A stretch of DNA of 64,000 bases from Sipunculus nudus (GCA_026874595.1 CM049307.1:91141830-91205829), one strand, 5' to 3'. Positions 46,846 to 59,879 are shown, counted from the stretch's first letter. Translations and numbers: made by a program. The notes: generated from the sequence alone by a model not told the origin.

Positions 46846-47451
46846 TACAAAGTAGAGGGTGAGTTATCCGAATAGCTTCGGGGGGTTAAGTTTTTTTGTT
46901 CCGATAAACGAATATTCCGATGAACGATTTTGCTGACACTGCACCAAGATAACAATGATGAACAACCTCCCCGATTACCGCATGTTACAAGATACTGACA
47001 GACCAAATTTAATATACAGCTCATAATAAACTTGTAAACAATATTGGGTAAGGTTTTCATATATTTCATTAATACATTATGTAAGATTCATTGAAATTAC
47101 TACTGAATGCTCCGGAAAACATTCTAATTCAAAAAGCGTACCACCAAATTCATGTTATGGGAAACTGCCATGACAAATCAAAGGCATACCGTTACCTAGA
47201 AACTCGGATGTAAATAAAAAAATTTCAATATGTATTTTTTTTTACAAAGGTCAAGCATCGACTGCTTAGTTAAATGGGGGCCGATGATCACACGGATAGG
47301 CGGGCCGATGGGTTACACAACTGATACCTGATGATGGATGCTCCAAGTTAGCTCCATTATGTATCACTGCTTATCTCTGCATGTATGATTAGGATTATAA
47401 TCATAATTTATGCATGCACCACCGACATGACAATAAGCGGACTTCACTGTA
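46846..47451. mobile_element. Possible pogo/Tigger-like non-autonomous element
   Basis: The left end contains TACAAAGTAGAGG and GAGTTATCCGAATAGC. The right end, reverse-complemented, starts TACAGTGAAGTCCGCTTAT. Both resemble Tigger termini (TACAGTA..TTATCCG) and are bordered by TA. The interior repeats the ideas GATAAACGAATATTCCGATG. The match between the ends is weak. Confidence 0.35.
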
Positions 47452-49900
47452 TTTGCAAATCTTATATATTCATGTTCATGTTTTTATTAACACGGTACAC
47501 TGGAAGGTTAATTATATACTTTCACAAATGCATCGAATTAATATTGGCTTAAGTGTACTTCATAATTGTTCGTATTGATGTTCATTTAGACACAAACACT
47601 TGCTTCGATCAACTTACTGGGCAAAACAGGTGCACACTCCTTAACATTTGCATGTTAAGTCTACAACGTCTGACAGTATGTATTCTATATTCAGAATTTC
47701 TAAACCCAATGTAGACAGACACTTTAATTATGCATGCATGACAGAATTAACACGTCAACAACGGCTGTTTCGGGCTTGGTATGATATATTCGACATTATT
47801 CCACTACCTTTAGCGGCCGGTAAAGACTGGACAAGGCTTAAGCTTGGCTTATTTTGTCTGCAGTGTGTCACGATATGACATCGGCGGAGTGATCGGGGAA
47901 CATCGAGGATCCTCGGTATTTAAGACAAGATGGCAAAGCTTTCTGGAAAAATATTTAATGTGTTCAACATTTCCAGAACTTTTTGGGATCGAGTGACACT
48001 GGAGTAGCGGGAGGGTAACATCTGGATATAACCGGGACACATAAGGATACATTGGTACTCGTCGGTAGACATCGGTTAACATCGAGAGATATAAAATTAA
48101 CTATGTTATCCCGCTGTTTTACGAACTTAACAGGTGTTTCTCAAAGATACGTTGATGTTTCCCCATATTTCCAAATGTCCCTTCCTGTTTAAAAGTGTAC
48201 CCTTTGCTTGCGATCTCTCCAAGGCACTCCACCTTCCGGGTCCTTGTTTTGACGTTATTCTGACCGCCTGATATTTGGAAAAAAGCTGCCGATTTCCCGA
48301 ATATCGCTAATTGGGACCACGGCGCAAGTCATCAGAGTAGTACCGGATGACATGGAATCAACATTAGGACAACATCGATACATCCCTTCGGCCACACTTG
48401 TTTAACTTCGGCTCTGTTTGACCGATGCTTAAGCGTTCATGAATCACAGCTTTTAAAATGCTGCACTTGCGTTTCCATTGGATAAAGGGTATATGTGAAT
48501 GCGAATCCAGTTTTACAGGTTGCCAAATGTTTCTCTATTTTGACTACTTTTGCATGTTGTTTCTGTTAAAAAATATATTTTATTTACATTTGTGAACACA
48601 AACCATATTATCAAAAATTGAAAATAATTTAAGATCAAATGCTTAAGCATTTATAAGTGCATAATATTATGCATTTGTATATAATTATGATTTTTTATAA
48701 CAATCAAATTTGTGTCTAAATTGACATCACCGCGTTAACGCAAAAAGTACTTTTGGTACCGAAACCGTCGATACCGAAACCGTTGCTGTTAATTTATATT
48801 CTTATATTCCTGGGCTTTTCTGACGGAAAAATTGGAGCCATTAATAAGGCCAGGTGCGTCAATTTGCAACACAACACATTATTATGAAAATTCTTAATAA
48901 CACTGATTTATTAAATTCAGATAAAAGAGATAACTAATGTGTAATTCAACACTTCTTCCAAAAAGGCAACCAAGGAATCCAATTTATCTAAATGATTTTA
49001 AATTGATTGCCTCATTAAAACACATTTTCTTATTCATTCCATCAGTTTGCAGCATGGCCTACACGACACAATAAGCTGAATATCAATGGGGCCCTGGGTC
49101 AAGTATACATACTGTGCATGTTAAGACTGCTGATCATAACCCTTTTGTTATTCAGGAGTGAATTTTGGCCTGACTAGAGACACTTTTTCTTTAATGACCA
49201 TTAATTAAAATATCAACTAATTATAGCAGGAATATTGAGTGTGAGTGAGGCGTGAATGATTTAACCTACCTGTCAGCGGAGAAGTGACTAACCCTGTCAG
49301 CATGTCCTGCGCATCATTCAGCAGACTTGGTCCAAATGGATAATCTCAACTAGCCTGCCTGCAGACCTGTTTAAGGATTGTCTACATCAGGGACAATGAA
49401 TTGTCTATAGCTCTCCGAGTCGGCAGCTGTCCTTAACGACACACCCTAAGACCGAGTCACAATCTATGTAGTCCTTGGACCCGTACATTCAGCGGGAAAT
49501 GGCTTTTCACCTAATCCACTGAGGCATAGGTGGACTTGATTGGCTAATCCTGCCAGGACCTTTCAAGGAAGAGAGTACGTGCTCAAATCTCTTCCTGAAG
49601 GCTTAACTTCCAGTTAAGAACATTGCTTCGGATGCTGCAGGCATTTCAGTATCTGTATCCCGTCTTTTTATGATGTAGGTAGGATAGGCTGAACCATGTT
49701 TGTGTATTTTTCAATCGATATAGACCACTGGAGTTTATAAATGTTTCATCCATCATTTCGGTATTTTTATTTCTGAATATCATACATTAATGACGTATTG
49801 CTCTCCTTTTAACCCGACACCGATCTTGACAATATGATAAATACAGTATGTTGTCAGGTACAAGCCGATTTAAATGTCCCACAACGAGAGCTCCAGAAGT
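47452..49900. other. Unassigned; scattered ACATCG words at 47877-48380
   Basis: Several ACATCG/ACATCGG words and a hairpin (arms TCTGGAAA and TTTCCAGA near 47940-47976) suggest a decayed inverted-repeat element, but no ends could be defined. The rest is unrecognised. Confidence 0.4.
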
Positions 49901-51955
49901 TTCAGTCAGTGTTGCAGTGATGTATCACCATGATACGTGGGGTATGTTAAAGTACATATCAATATATATATGAAAAAAAAACCTCAAAGCTAGATATCGC
50001 GTAGAGAGAGCAAATGCCTCCGCTAAACCGCGGATTGTTTATCTGCACGTGCAAGCTTTCGGTTAACTTATGGTCACGTGAGATTACGCAAGCAAGTCCT
50101 TACTGAGCTCTTAGCTTAGAGAAGTCCACACGTGCGCTCCTTTATAACTATTTTACCTCATCCAACACGTGATTAAATGATGATGATTATTATTTGATAC
50201 AACTATATAAATATTCGGGGAATAACCTTGTAAGAAGACTGAACAACCGCAAACCTCATTTGGCCCATATCGCAGTGTTCACCGCCCGCCATGTAAATGC
50301 CCCACGCGTTTATATATCGCATTCCGCATACAGTGTTTTGCTGCCGCAAACCCCATTCCGTAGCATATTGGATAACACGAGTTTAGTACGAGGTTGTGCA
50401 GGTTTGGTAATAATTTAGGAGGATAATCATGTATGACTCTACTTTCTTCCATCATAGCAACCAAAGCAGACTTGTTAGACATGTTATTTCTCTTAAAGGA
50501 TTAAAGATTCATCTTGCTCACAAGCTCCAGGAGGTCCGGACACCCCCCCCCCCCCTCTTTTTGTACGTCCGCAGCCTTTCTAAAGGGTTTCAAATCAAGT
50601 TTTGCACTCTAGACCCCCTTTTTAGGCTTTGCATTTGTCCTCCTGGGTTCGAACTTCTCCCTCTTTCATAAATCCTGGAGCCGCCCCTTTTGCTGTCATA
50701 GTTGACAGCTAGGAGGCGGACTATACAACAGCGATGTTACTGGACTTGCAACAGAAACTGTTTTTAAGCCACTACAGAGATATACATATGCAGTTTTACA
50801 TGAGTTTAATAGAGATTGTGCCAAGCCTAATATCTCGGTAGCAAACCAACTGTAAGACCCATTCAACGACACAAACGAAGAGTCTAGAAATATCTTAAGA
50901 AAATTTTAATCCTTGAACAATAGCGCTATAAAACATCCAACCAGGACCGATCAATACAAGATACTTTATAGCCCCATTAGCCTATTTACGCTAGAATGTA
51001 GAACCAACTTTAACCGGTGGTCAAATGTTCCGCGCTCCTGACCGAAAATCCTTGAAATCTTGCGCGTTTGGGAGACTTGGCGCGCTAAACGATGTACATC
51101 TCGCCAGAAAAACGTGTGTAAATGGGGCTTATAAGGTCCATGTCCTACTGGTCTCGATGTCTGTTGCAGTGTATGCCTTCATCCTGTTCGTGTGTCTGTA
51201 AGCGTGTGTGCTTGTTCACAATATAATCCATGCATGGACGGAATCTCATAAAATCTTCAGAGCATTTCGGGAATGGGCCAGGATATACTCGATTACATTT
51301 TGTTGTCGATCAGGCACACGATTCTTATTCAAAAACGCCTTTTAAGAAATATTCACTAATTTATAATCACTTATGCACGAATGAACAGGGATTGTGTTCC
51401 GATTAAGTAATGGAAACACGGGTAAGGGAGCATCAAATAATAAGAACCCCTATTTGTTTAAGGCTTGCATTCCTTATAATACAGACTTCGGGATTTCATT
51501 TTTTTATGTACACGGGGCCTTAAAATAATCAGGAAGGCATGACTTTACCTAAAGTATGCTATATAGTGGGATGGGCTGGTTTTGCATGAATATGTAATCT
51601 GTCAGACCGACATTGATTATATGTCAGTTACACTGCCATCAAAACGATCAGCTGGTTCTACAGCGACGAAAACGTCAATGGAATCCCTAGGATGTTTTAT
51701 TAAACCTCACCCTCCAGAGAGCACTTTCTACAAAATGTAGACCTGACCTTCCCATGCCAACATGCTTCCAGATTATCTGTATTTTTTTCTGATCCTCTCT
51801 CCCTCTGTATTTACATTTACATGCAATTCACTTTATGACATCAATATAGATTAATATGGAGCAATTAATGATTGATTAAACTATTCATACTGATGTGTAG
51901 TATCGTGCTTTAACAAATAAATTTCCGTGTGGGCGATGTAAAGTGGATGTGACCG
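49901..51955. other. Unassigned, with poly-C and a possible MITE end
   Basis: A poly-C run (about 50543-50555) lies in a segment ending AAATCCTGGAGCCGCCCC then TTTTGCTG at about 50694. A similar end occurs at 57862. Confidence 0.4.
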
Positions 51956-51960
51956 ACATG

Positions 51961-52009
51961 TTTAGTGATATCAGACTATAAACCCTATAACCTTTACCTT
52001 TTTAATCAT
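51961..52009 (+). mobile_element. SINE family S3 3' tail fragment
   Basis: Matches the last 50 bp of the SINE at 44391-44709: AGTGATATCAGACTATAAAC, then TTTACCTTTTTAAT. The tRNA-like head is absent, so it is 5'-truncated or a different SINE/LINE sharing the tail. Confidence 0.65.
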
Positions 52010-52311
52010 TCGATCAATTTATTTATATTTTATCTTAGATTCAGAATAATTGAGGCGAATTATAGAGCGTTAACACGCCTTCGAGGTGGGGAAAAGGGAC
52101 TTGGGTTTCAATAATGCAAAATTGTTATTTAAGTAATTGTGGTATTAAACTATATAGACCTATTTCGAGCCAAAGCGAGGCTCCTCTGACGTAGCTAATT
52201 AATATTCAGTGGAGGCAGAAAGCTTGGTTAGCCTCTTGCCTCCAGCCTTTGCTTGTATAGCACTATAGCACTCCAGCAAGCACTTAGATGTTTCTATACT
52301 ACAATAAAATC

Positions 52312-52395
52312 ATGGTATCCAGCTGTTGTGTAGTTGGATGCACATCAAAGCACTTGACAAATCAAAGGGCGTCACACTACTCAGGATTCCACAAG
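52312..52395 (+). pseudogene. THAP-like zinc-finger N-terminus (exon or remnant)
   Basis: The frame begins MVSSCCVVGCTSKH and continues to HYSGFHK, matching the start of THAP DNA-binding domains (first two zinc cysteines in CxxxC spacing, then an aromatic/FHK region where most have FxxFP). After about 28 codons the similarity stops and the later C and H ligands are not seen. It is either a first exon that splices onward or a decayed transposon-derived copy. THAP domains occur in P-element transposases and host proteins. Confidence 0.45.
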
Positions 52396-52419
52396 GCCCT
52401 AATAGTCCTGGGGCCAATT

Positions 52420-53820
52420 TCCATAAAGATCCTAATTTCCAAGTTTGTTGCAACCCCCCGGCCATTATTAGGTTTGATGCTATTTTTCGTTGAAGTAATT
52501 AATAGATATGATGTTTTAACATTAACCCAAGGAAAAGTGTCCACAAAGGGCTGAAATTGACAATTTTCAAAAACTAATTTTGGTACATATATTTAAAAAA
52601 AGGCCTATAATGGTTTAATGACCAGGGTTCACACTTGGAAATGTTATCTTGTTAAATGTATAGTGTTAAACTCAATCAGAGCTACCCTTTCTACCTAAAT
52701 ATGATGGGCTGAATCAGATCAAAAATAATTGAGTAACTCTCTTACAAAATTTTCACCATCAAACATTAATATAAATATGCATTTTAAAACTTTAATTTTG
52801 GGTAGGCCTATAAACTGGCAAACTATCCTATTCATCAATTGGATCAGCTTAGTCCAGTAAAATAGTCAATTCATTTACAAGTCTGTTTTAAATTTAAAAA
52901 TTCACGTTTGAAGATAGTTTATTGAATAAAATAAATATAGAATAATATTTATATTTTGAGTATTAAGTCAGTTTTTTAGTTGAAGCACAGTAGAATTTTG
53001 ATGGGTATGTTCAGTGAAACAGCATGGGGGTATTCATTTTATTTTTCTAAATTTGTTAAAAAAACGTTTAATTGAAATATTTTACTTAAATCTTGAATTT
53101 TAATTCATTTTTTTTAAATATTACAATTTTGAATACATTTATATACATTACCTTCATGTTTTAAAGTCAGTAGCATAGCAATACTTTTCCACTGCAACGG
53201 CGCAGGCAAGTTTTAATGTAATATTGCGAAAAAGGGTGACAAATTAGACCTAATATAACAAAATTAACACAATTTCTTGGACAAAATCCAAAGAAATTGT
53301 GTCAAAATATTTCGAATCTATAACTTAAATCATACTGTGCGTTGAATCTAAAATATGCATATGTTGGATGAACACATCTTTATTACATTTAAAACCAGCA
53401 GGAGAGCAAAGATATTTATTTTAAAATAAATATTATTAACGGACCTCTATAGTTTGAGTATTTTTAAATACTTTTAAATGAAATGCTTGTTAATTGTCTT
53501 GCTAAACTTACATATTTAAATTATTTCAATCTTCAAATTTTGTTGAAAAGTTATAAAATGTTTATATGTTTATATTTAATGTAAACTCCGGCATCTTGTT
53601 TTAATTTTGTGTTGTGCACAGGACAGCAAAATCTTGGGAGTGATTATTGCATTGAAACATAATTTTATTTGTATTATTCATTTTCATAATAATTTGTTTG
53701 TCAAATTTAAAATCTCAAATTTCGAATTTATTAATAAAAGCGGCCATGAAGTAAGCATTTAGAACAGAACCTGATTTTGGATAAAATTAAGGCCTTAGGC
53801 TTCGTGTAAAAAAAAAAAAT
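52420..53820. other. Unassigned AT-rich sequence
   Basis: Very AT-rich; no further THAP exons or repeats recognised. Confidence 0.5.
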
Positions 53821-53849
53821 AAATGCCGAAGCTACCAAAGCAGCACAAG

Positions 53850-54130
53850 GCGGGCCTTGTACATAGTTACCCTATCAGACATGCGTTGACTGGGAAGCAT
53901 ACATCTGCCTTTAGGTAGCAGCAATTACCATACTTAAATTACAGCACCTTCTGTGCATGACCACATACAAAGTAATTGTATGAGGGCAGTGCCTTGTATG
54001 ACTTCATTGGAGACCTTGATTAAAGGCCAGTGCTCTTAATCCACAAAGTATTAATTGATGTCAGGGTACTCCAACTCGGGCCAGCATCTGGGATTGTCTG
54101 CCCACAAAGAACCCTCAATAGCATATGGAA
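53850..54130 (-). pseudogene. Frameshifted remnant of a conserved animal protein (SWIM/YqaJ-associated type)
   Basis: In successive minus-strand frames the translation gives WPELEYPDIN, then a stop and YFVD; after a frameshift MKSYKALPSYNYFVCGHAQK; then LKADV; and after another shift LPSQRMSDRVTMYKA. This order (YPDI..YL, RAYKSLEAYNYFVSGHV, LPSQR) is one I associate with a large family of bivalve and cnidarian proteins that carry a SWIM zinc finger and YqaJ-like nuclease. The zinc finger and nuclease are not present. At least two frameshifts and two stops show it is dead. Confidence 0.55.
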
Positions 54131-54585
54131 AAGGCAGCACTGTACCATCATCTGTTGTCAGTTTGCTCATATACACCTGCTGGTGTTAATTGCTGGGCTA
54201 ATGAGATGCTTTGTAAACTTAAGTTGAGTTTGATAGTGAACATTCTGAAGGAAGCGTGGAGGCAGCCATTGTCGTACTCATTGGAGTGACCAGTGCTGGG
54301 CAATGTTTTGCCTCCAGCAGGAAACCCAGTGCATATCAATCAGGTCAGGTCATATTACAATGAGCGCGCGAAAATAGGTCTATATCACCCCGCTGTTGTT
54401 CTTATTAGATTATATTTTTATGAAATCGCCTATTCAAACATTTTTATATACTCAAGCAGAGCTAAGTGAATATGTTTGTGATTTTCTTATGAAGACAATT
54501 ATCTCTGTACAAAATTAAATTAAAATTTATATTTAACTTTATAAATAACTCTGATAAGATGTAACTGTTAATAATAGGGACCCAC
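54131..54585. other. Unassigned; possible upstream part of the pseudogene
   Basis: The minus-strand frame at 54148-54339 (63 codons) abuts the remnant and may be its decayed upstream exon, but no motif is recognised. Confidence 0.3.
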
Positions 54586-54589
54586 TTCT

Positions 54590-54664
<75 letters not shown>
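54590..54664. repeat. Compound (CT)n(TA)n microsatellite
   Basis: Same compound design as 11755-11822; the Arg/Glu-rich minus-strand frame is an artefact. Confidence 0.97.
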
Positions 54665-54666
<2 letters not shown>

Positions 54667-54737
54667 TTGTACATAGTCATAAATTTTTTTTGCTGATTGA
54701 AGATTCCTCAATGGATGACCAGAGCATTTCTATGTTA

Positions 54738-54779
<42 letters not shown>

Positions 54780-54831
54780 GTATGAGAGAGAGACAGAGAA
54801 ACAGAGAGACAGAGAAAGAGACAGAGAGAGA
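54738..54831. repeat. Compound (CA)n(TA)n(GA)n tract
   Basis: CA repeats pass into TA repeats, then into GA-rich sequence with GACAGAGA words. Confidence 0.95.
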
Positions 54832-56053
54832 ATTACAAAGTAGTTAGTCCCTTTTCTTAACAGTTTACATGTTATCATCCTCTATTTTGTTTGTATCCTC
54901 TATTGTGTTTATTATTAATAAATATGTAGCTGTGTTTAGATATGTTTTATTGGTAAATCACTCATTAGGACTTAACACGGCTATTCACTGCTTATATATG
55001 GGATTAAAAATAGGGTAAACACGCGAAGAAATATTAGAATGCTTTAAGAATTATAACAAGACATGTAATTCGACCTTAACGGTTCGTTGACGAAAAAAGG
55101 CTTCTAATATATAAATTTAAATACATTTCACGCCTTGCTAATGCTTTGTATCTGATTCAGTATTTTATTAACCAGCAGCAAACATTCTTAAACGGTTTTG
55201 ACCAATATCAAATGCAAGTTCTGCATTAAAGTTAACATTTGGTCATTTTCACACAAATTGGTTGACTATAGTGTTTTAACAGGCATTTAAATAATATTTT
55301 GTCAGATTACGACAAATAGGTGACAATGGTGTTTTTCTTAAAATACCTTCGTGTGCGTGCGGGGTTAAATATAAACATGTTTTTTTTAATATTTCGGTCA
55401 CTTTGTCGAAATCACGTTTCAAATGTTGATTTCGTTGTCGATTTCAAAAGGTCGCAGTTCACGAAGTGTGAAATCGACACAAGTAGGCCATAGTGACGTC
55501 ACCAGATGAGTATGCTAGGAAGCTGGGCGATGGGAAATGAATATAATGTATAACTAACAGTGAATAGAGTGCACGCTGAAAACTTGTTCTTCATTTATTA
55601 AAATATAACCATGACACTTTAGGATGTTGTCAAAATAGTTTATATGTCACTAAATATGCCTCAGATATAACACCTTCGGTCTAAATATCTTTCAAAGTCC
55701 GTTCCGCTAACGGAAGGTTAGCATTCAATTTTTATAACAGTTATCAATTTACGACGAATACAATATATTGGTACTCAGGCTACAGATAATAAATATATGA
55801 ATCACTCTGATGAAATGATTTGGATGGCATCGTCAAACAGATGTATTTAACAATATTAATTGTTGGTCCAAACTGTAACTAACAATAAACTACCACCTAT
55901 CACAATTCTCCCTGACCCGGTCGCTTCAGTCAACATTTTGTGACAAAATACATGTTTTTTTTTATTACACTCATGAAATATTATAATACATTTTACTAAC
56001 AAATTTTTACATGATTTTCTAATCAATACAGCATAATAATATGATGCAAAGTA

Positions 56054-56055
<2 letters not shown>
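54832..56055. other. Unassigned sequence
   Basis: Contains a CRE-like TGACGTCA at about 55495-55502, a single match and so weak evidence. Nothing else recognised. Confidence 0.45.

Positions 56056-56057
<2 letters not shown>

Positions 56058-56106
<49 letters not shown>
56058..56106. repeat. (TA)n microsatellite
   Basis: Uninterrupted TA tract. Confidence 0.97.
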
Positions 56107-56109
<3 letters not shown>

Positions 56110-57510
56110 ATAATTATGCATCTCGTGGTTTTAGAAGTTTGTAGACGGTACATATTGGACTGCGCAGGAAAGTTGCGTGCCTAAACATTAGAAAAATTGC
56201 ATTTTGTATTATCTTGATACTCCCTTTTATTCAACACAATCATAACTTGAGGCCGGGAGAATCACTATTCTTTAGTGGCCGCCAGCCCGAGAAAGGTTCG
56301 AGTTTAGATCACTCTGAGTCTCCTCTAGTATTTATTTATCTACTGTGTCGTCTTTGTGCAACCTAGTATGACTTGAGATAAAAACGTGGTTCTAAAAACA
56401 TAAATAGGCCTACATATGCAACGTACAAATAGTGTTGGTCGACGAAACTACCCAAATAAAAAATAGTTTGTGATTAAGGATTTATTATAAACATGATAGA
56501 TAAAATTAATATACCACATAAATAAAAGTAATCAACTTCCTTAAAGTAAAATAGATACATTTTAACATCGTCGTATGAACTAAAATTCTTTTTTAGATAT
56601 TTGATTCCAACCAACTTTTTCTAACTCAAGACAAGAGATAAATGTCGGCTTAATACCAAATCCTTTAAATTTTGTCCATGGCAGCCACACTTGTTTGGCT
56701 AACACAGTTCCGGGCTTTGTTCGAAAAGGGTCCTGCATGATTTAAAAAAAAGAACATCTCCACCTCGAAGCCCACATGCTGTTGATTTTGACACATAGGT
56801 ATGATAAATATTGTTAACCGTGGTAGAGAGATCGGTAGAAGCCTCCCCCGGACAATTTGTTATGAAGTGTTTGAACTTTGGAATAAGGTTACGGTCAAAA
56901 TAAATAATATGTGCAAATATATCACCTATGACTGTTAATCTGACCAAAGATTGACTTTGGAAAATCAGCCAAATAAGCAAAATCGAGCAGAAGAAAAAAA
57001 ATAAACAAGAAAGAAGAAAAGTAAGAAAAAATATATATAGACAATTCTAGTGGATGGCTTTCATTTGGGGAAGTCCAACTAAAAACCTTGAACAAAAACT
57101 TGCATGAACTTGCACGATAAACGAATTTTAAGAGTCTGCGTACAATAAATATAAAAGGACAAAATTATCACAGATGATAGAAAATCAAAATAAATAAGTG
57201 TTAAGAAAAGAAATAGAATTTCGAAGTAGCAATTTTTATAAATGTGAAAAAATGCATATTTTTTAATATTAATGCATTTAAAAGTGTTGTTTAAAATCTT
57301 AAAAAGGTACACCTAGCACTTTCAGATAAAATAAAATTATATCCAAATCGGCCAAGAATCAAAGAAGAAGAAGCATTTGAAAAGTTGCAGAATGACGCCG
57401 CGTCGCCATGACATAATAAAGCTAATTAATTAACGTTCAATTACCATGATGCACGTGATGTGTGAGATGGTATTTATTCGGCATACAGTAAATGGCAAAC
57501 CTGTTTTTCT
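56107..57510. other. Unassigned sequence
   Basis: A minus-strand 93-codon frame (56699-56980) has no recognised motif. Confidence 0.5.
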
Positions 57511-57511
57511 A

Positions 57512-57515
<4 letters not shown>

Positions 57516-57574
<59 letters not shown>
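57516..57574. repeat. (TA)n microsatellite
   Basis: Uninterrupted TA tract. Confidence 0.97.
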
Positions 57575-57577
<3 letters not shown>

Positions 57578-57680
57578 CCATTGAATGACCAAGCCTGATT
57601 TAAAGTTGTTTTGACAACCTTAATCTTTTTGAAAATATTACTTATTTTCTATTCAAATCCTGAAATAATATCTCTCTATG

Positions 57681-57862
57681 CAGTAGCGGTCCCGGGTAGA
57701 GACATTTCAAAGGGTCGGACCCTACTTTCAGCCATCCCAAAAGTTTCTCTGGTCCTATAGACCTCCCCTTTTCCAGACCTGCAGACCCTTTAAGGTTTTC
57801 TCTTTATTCTTCTGGATTTTGACTACCCTTCTTTTCCCAAAATCCTGCATCCGCCCTTGCTG
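57681..57862. mobile_element. Possible hAT-like MITE
   Basis: The left end CAGTAGCGGTCCCGG and the right end, reverse-complemented, CAGCAAGGGCGGATGCAGG resemble the hAT-type CAG..GGCGGATCCAGG terminus. No 8-bp target duplication is visible (TCTCTATG versus TGTTATTT). The similar end near 50670-50694 supports a repeat family. Confidence 0.4.
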
Positions 57863-58281
57863 TGTTATTTGGCTCGTGCCTAAGTTTATCTTACTTGAGT
57901 TATATCTTTTGTACGCACATCTGGTAGTTCAGACTTTTACCATGATCAGCATCAGACTCCTAAGAAAGGGGGAGAAAGCCTGTGTTCATCAAACGGATGA
58001 GGAATAGATTAGATCAGATAAAACCTGGATGAAACGACATGGAAGCAATTATTTTAAGTTACACACTGGTAGTAGTTCTGATTGCCAAAATCGCCTTTTT
58101 CTATGACTGGCAGTGTACCCACGCCTGATTAAACGGAGTTAATAACTATGTGGTAGCATTTTTTTTGTATTCCACCGACACAGGGAAGAATGCCAAGATG
58201 TCATAGTGGAAAAAATTATCATATCGAAAATCTAACTGAAAATCTAGACGAGGAAATAAATGCATATTAAATGTGACATCA

Positions 58282-58283
<2 letters not shown>

Positions 58284-58342
<59 letters not shown>
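58284..58342. repeat. (TA)n microsatellite
   Basis: Uninterrupted TA tract. Confidence 0.97.
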
Positions 58343-58344
<2 letters not shown>

Positions 58345-59820
58345 CTAGACCACCCACAAGGCAAGTTTGAATAAATTATAACAATCCCAACTTTGAGCGA
58401 AACAGATTTTGGTTAACTGAGCATATTGGTAAATCTTATGACATATGTGAGCAATGTCTTCTTAAGGTAAAAGGTATCCGTATGAGGCGCAGGAAATGGC
58501 AGTTACCATAGAGATTTGCTTTCTATTTTGATTTACACATTTACATGTACTCTTTTCATGCAATTTTCTAACTCATAGGCCAATTTTAGTGCTTTTTTCG
58601 TGTGACTGCCGTCGCGAATCTGTATGGGCCTTACCACTCCTATATAAATTCCCCTCTATTCCAGGCAATATTCACAGTCCTTACGCTTCAGAACCCAGAT
58701 ATAACGTACAAAAAGGAAAACTATTTGGGTTCTTGTTTTATACACACACATGTTTTTTTTTGCACTCACATGCGAACACTTGATATTAGATTGTATTAAA
58801 AACAAGCAAGACGATATTGGGTGGGAACTTATACTGACACAAAACCTGTCGTGTGGGCAAACCGGGGGACAATAAGAAATATATCCTAAAACAACAAGGG
58901 AAAAACAGAGAAAGGATTTAAACAGGATCTGTTGTGAGTATATGATTTTTATATAAAATCTGTGCGGGAACAAAGCTAACAGTATGTATGATAAGAACAA
59001 TTAGCAAAATACAACCGGAAACAAAGGAAAACGTAAACAGGACTGTGCTGTGTTCATAGGTTTTTTTAAATAAGGCCTTTGCTGGAAGAAAGATAAACAG
59101 AATAAGAAATTCAGAAGAGAAAACTCGAGAGAGCATAAGGGAGAGATTTAAAAAAAGAGGAACAAATTAGCATCCAATAAAAGTCTGTCATGTTCTCATT
59201 CAAGAAAATACAGGAAGCCATCAGGAAAAAATTCATGTCTAAATTAACTAAAACGAGAGTGAGGAAAGTGGAACAGCCATTAAAGGAGCTAAAGGAAGGC
59301 AGGAAAACGGAAAAAGAACTTTTTTGTTTTAACAAGAGAAAAGAGGACGGGTTTCGGAAACTGTAACAGCCCTTTTGATCATGTATAAGACGCACGGAGG
59401 GAACCGGAATGGCCAAAGCCTCTAGTTCGATACATAAAACAGGGAGAACACCGGAACAATAACAAAAAAATATGTTTTATCGTTACGCAAGGGATAGTTC
59501 AGAGAGACAAAGGAAGGAATCATATACTGGTCTAGATAATTCGATCAAATTCTGAATCCAGCGGTAAAATTGTAGTTATGACTGCGGTCTGGATATAGGA
59601 GACAGTGCAAAGATGAAAAAGGTAGTGTTCTGTATGAGACACTCTGAAGCCTTGTCGGAAACAACAACCTGGTACACCTCTCTAGGGAAATTCTTGTAAA
59701 TCAACACTAGGACATATATGTGGATGGTACATTTCTGCATCAATTCAGATCCTCAGACAATCTGTCAGAAATACAAAAAATACGGTAATCTCTGATACAA
59801 GTCAGGGCAATCCATACTCA
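58343..59820. other. Unassigned, purine-rich on plus strand
   Basis: Overlapping minus-strand hydrophobic frames (58656-59416) arise from purine-rich plus-strand DNA and have no motifs. Confidence 0.45.
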
Positions 59821-59829
59821 TATATATAA

Positions 59830-59840
<11 letters not shown>

Positions 59841-59879
<39 letters not shown>

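Noticed and set aside
47330-47360. CTGATGATGG at 47.3 kb as a hammerhead core
   Set aside because: No GAAA and no stem II downstream.
55803-55845. CTGATGAAATGATTTGG with later AAACAG as a hammerhead
   Set aside because: The invariant G before AAA is missing and stem II does not pair.
58656-59416. String of overlapping minus-strand hydrophobic frames, possible membrane protein
   Set aside because: Composition follows from purine-rich plus-strand DNA; frames overlap in different phases and show no start or family pattern.
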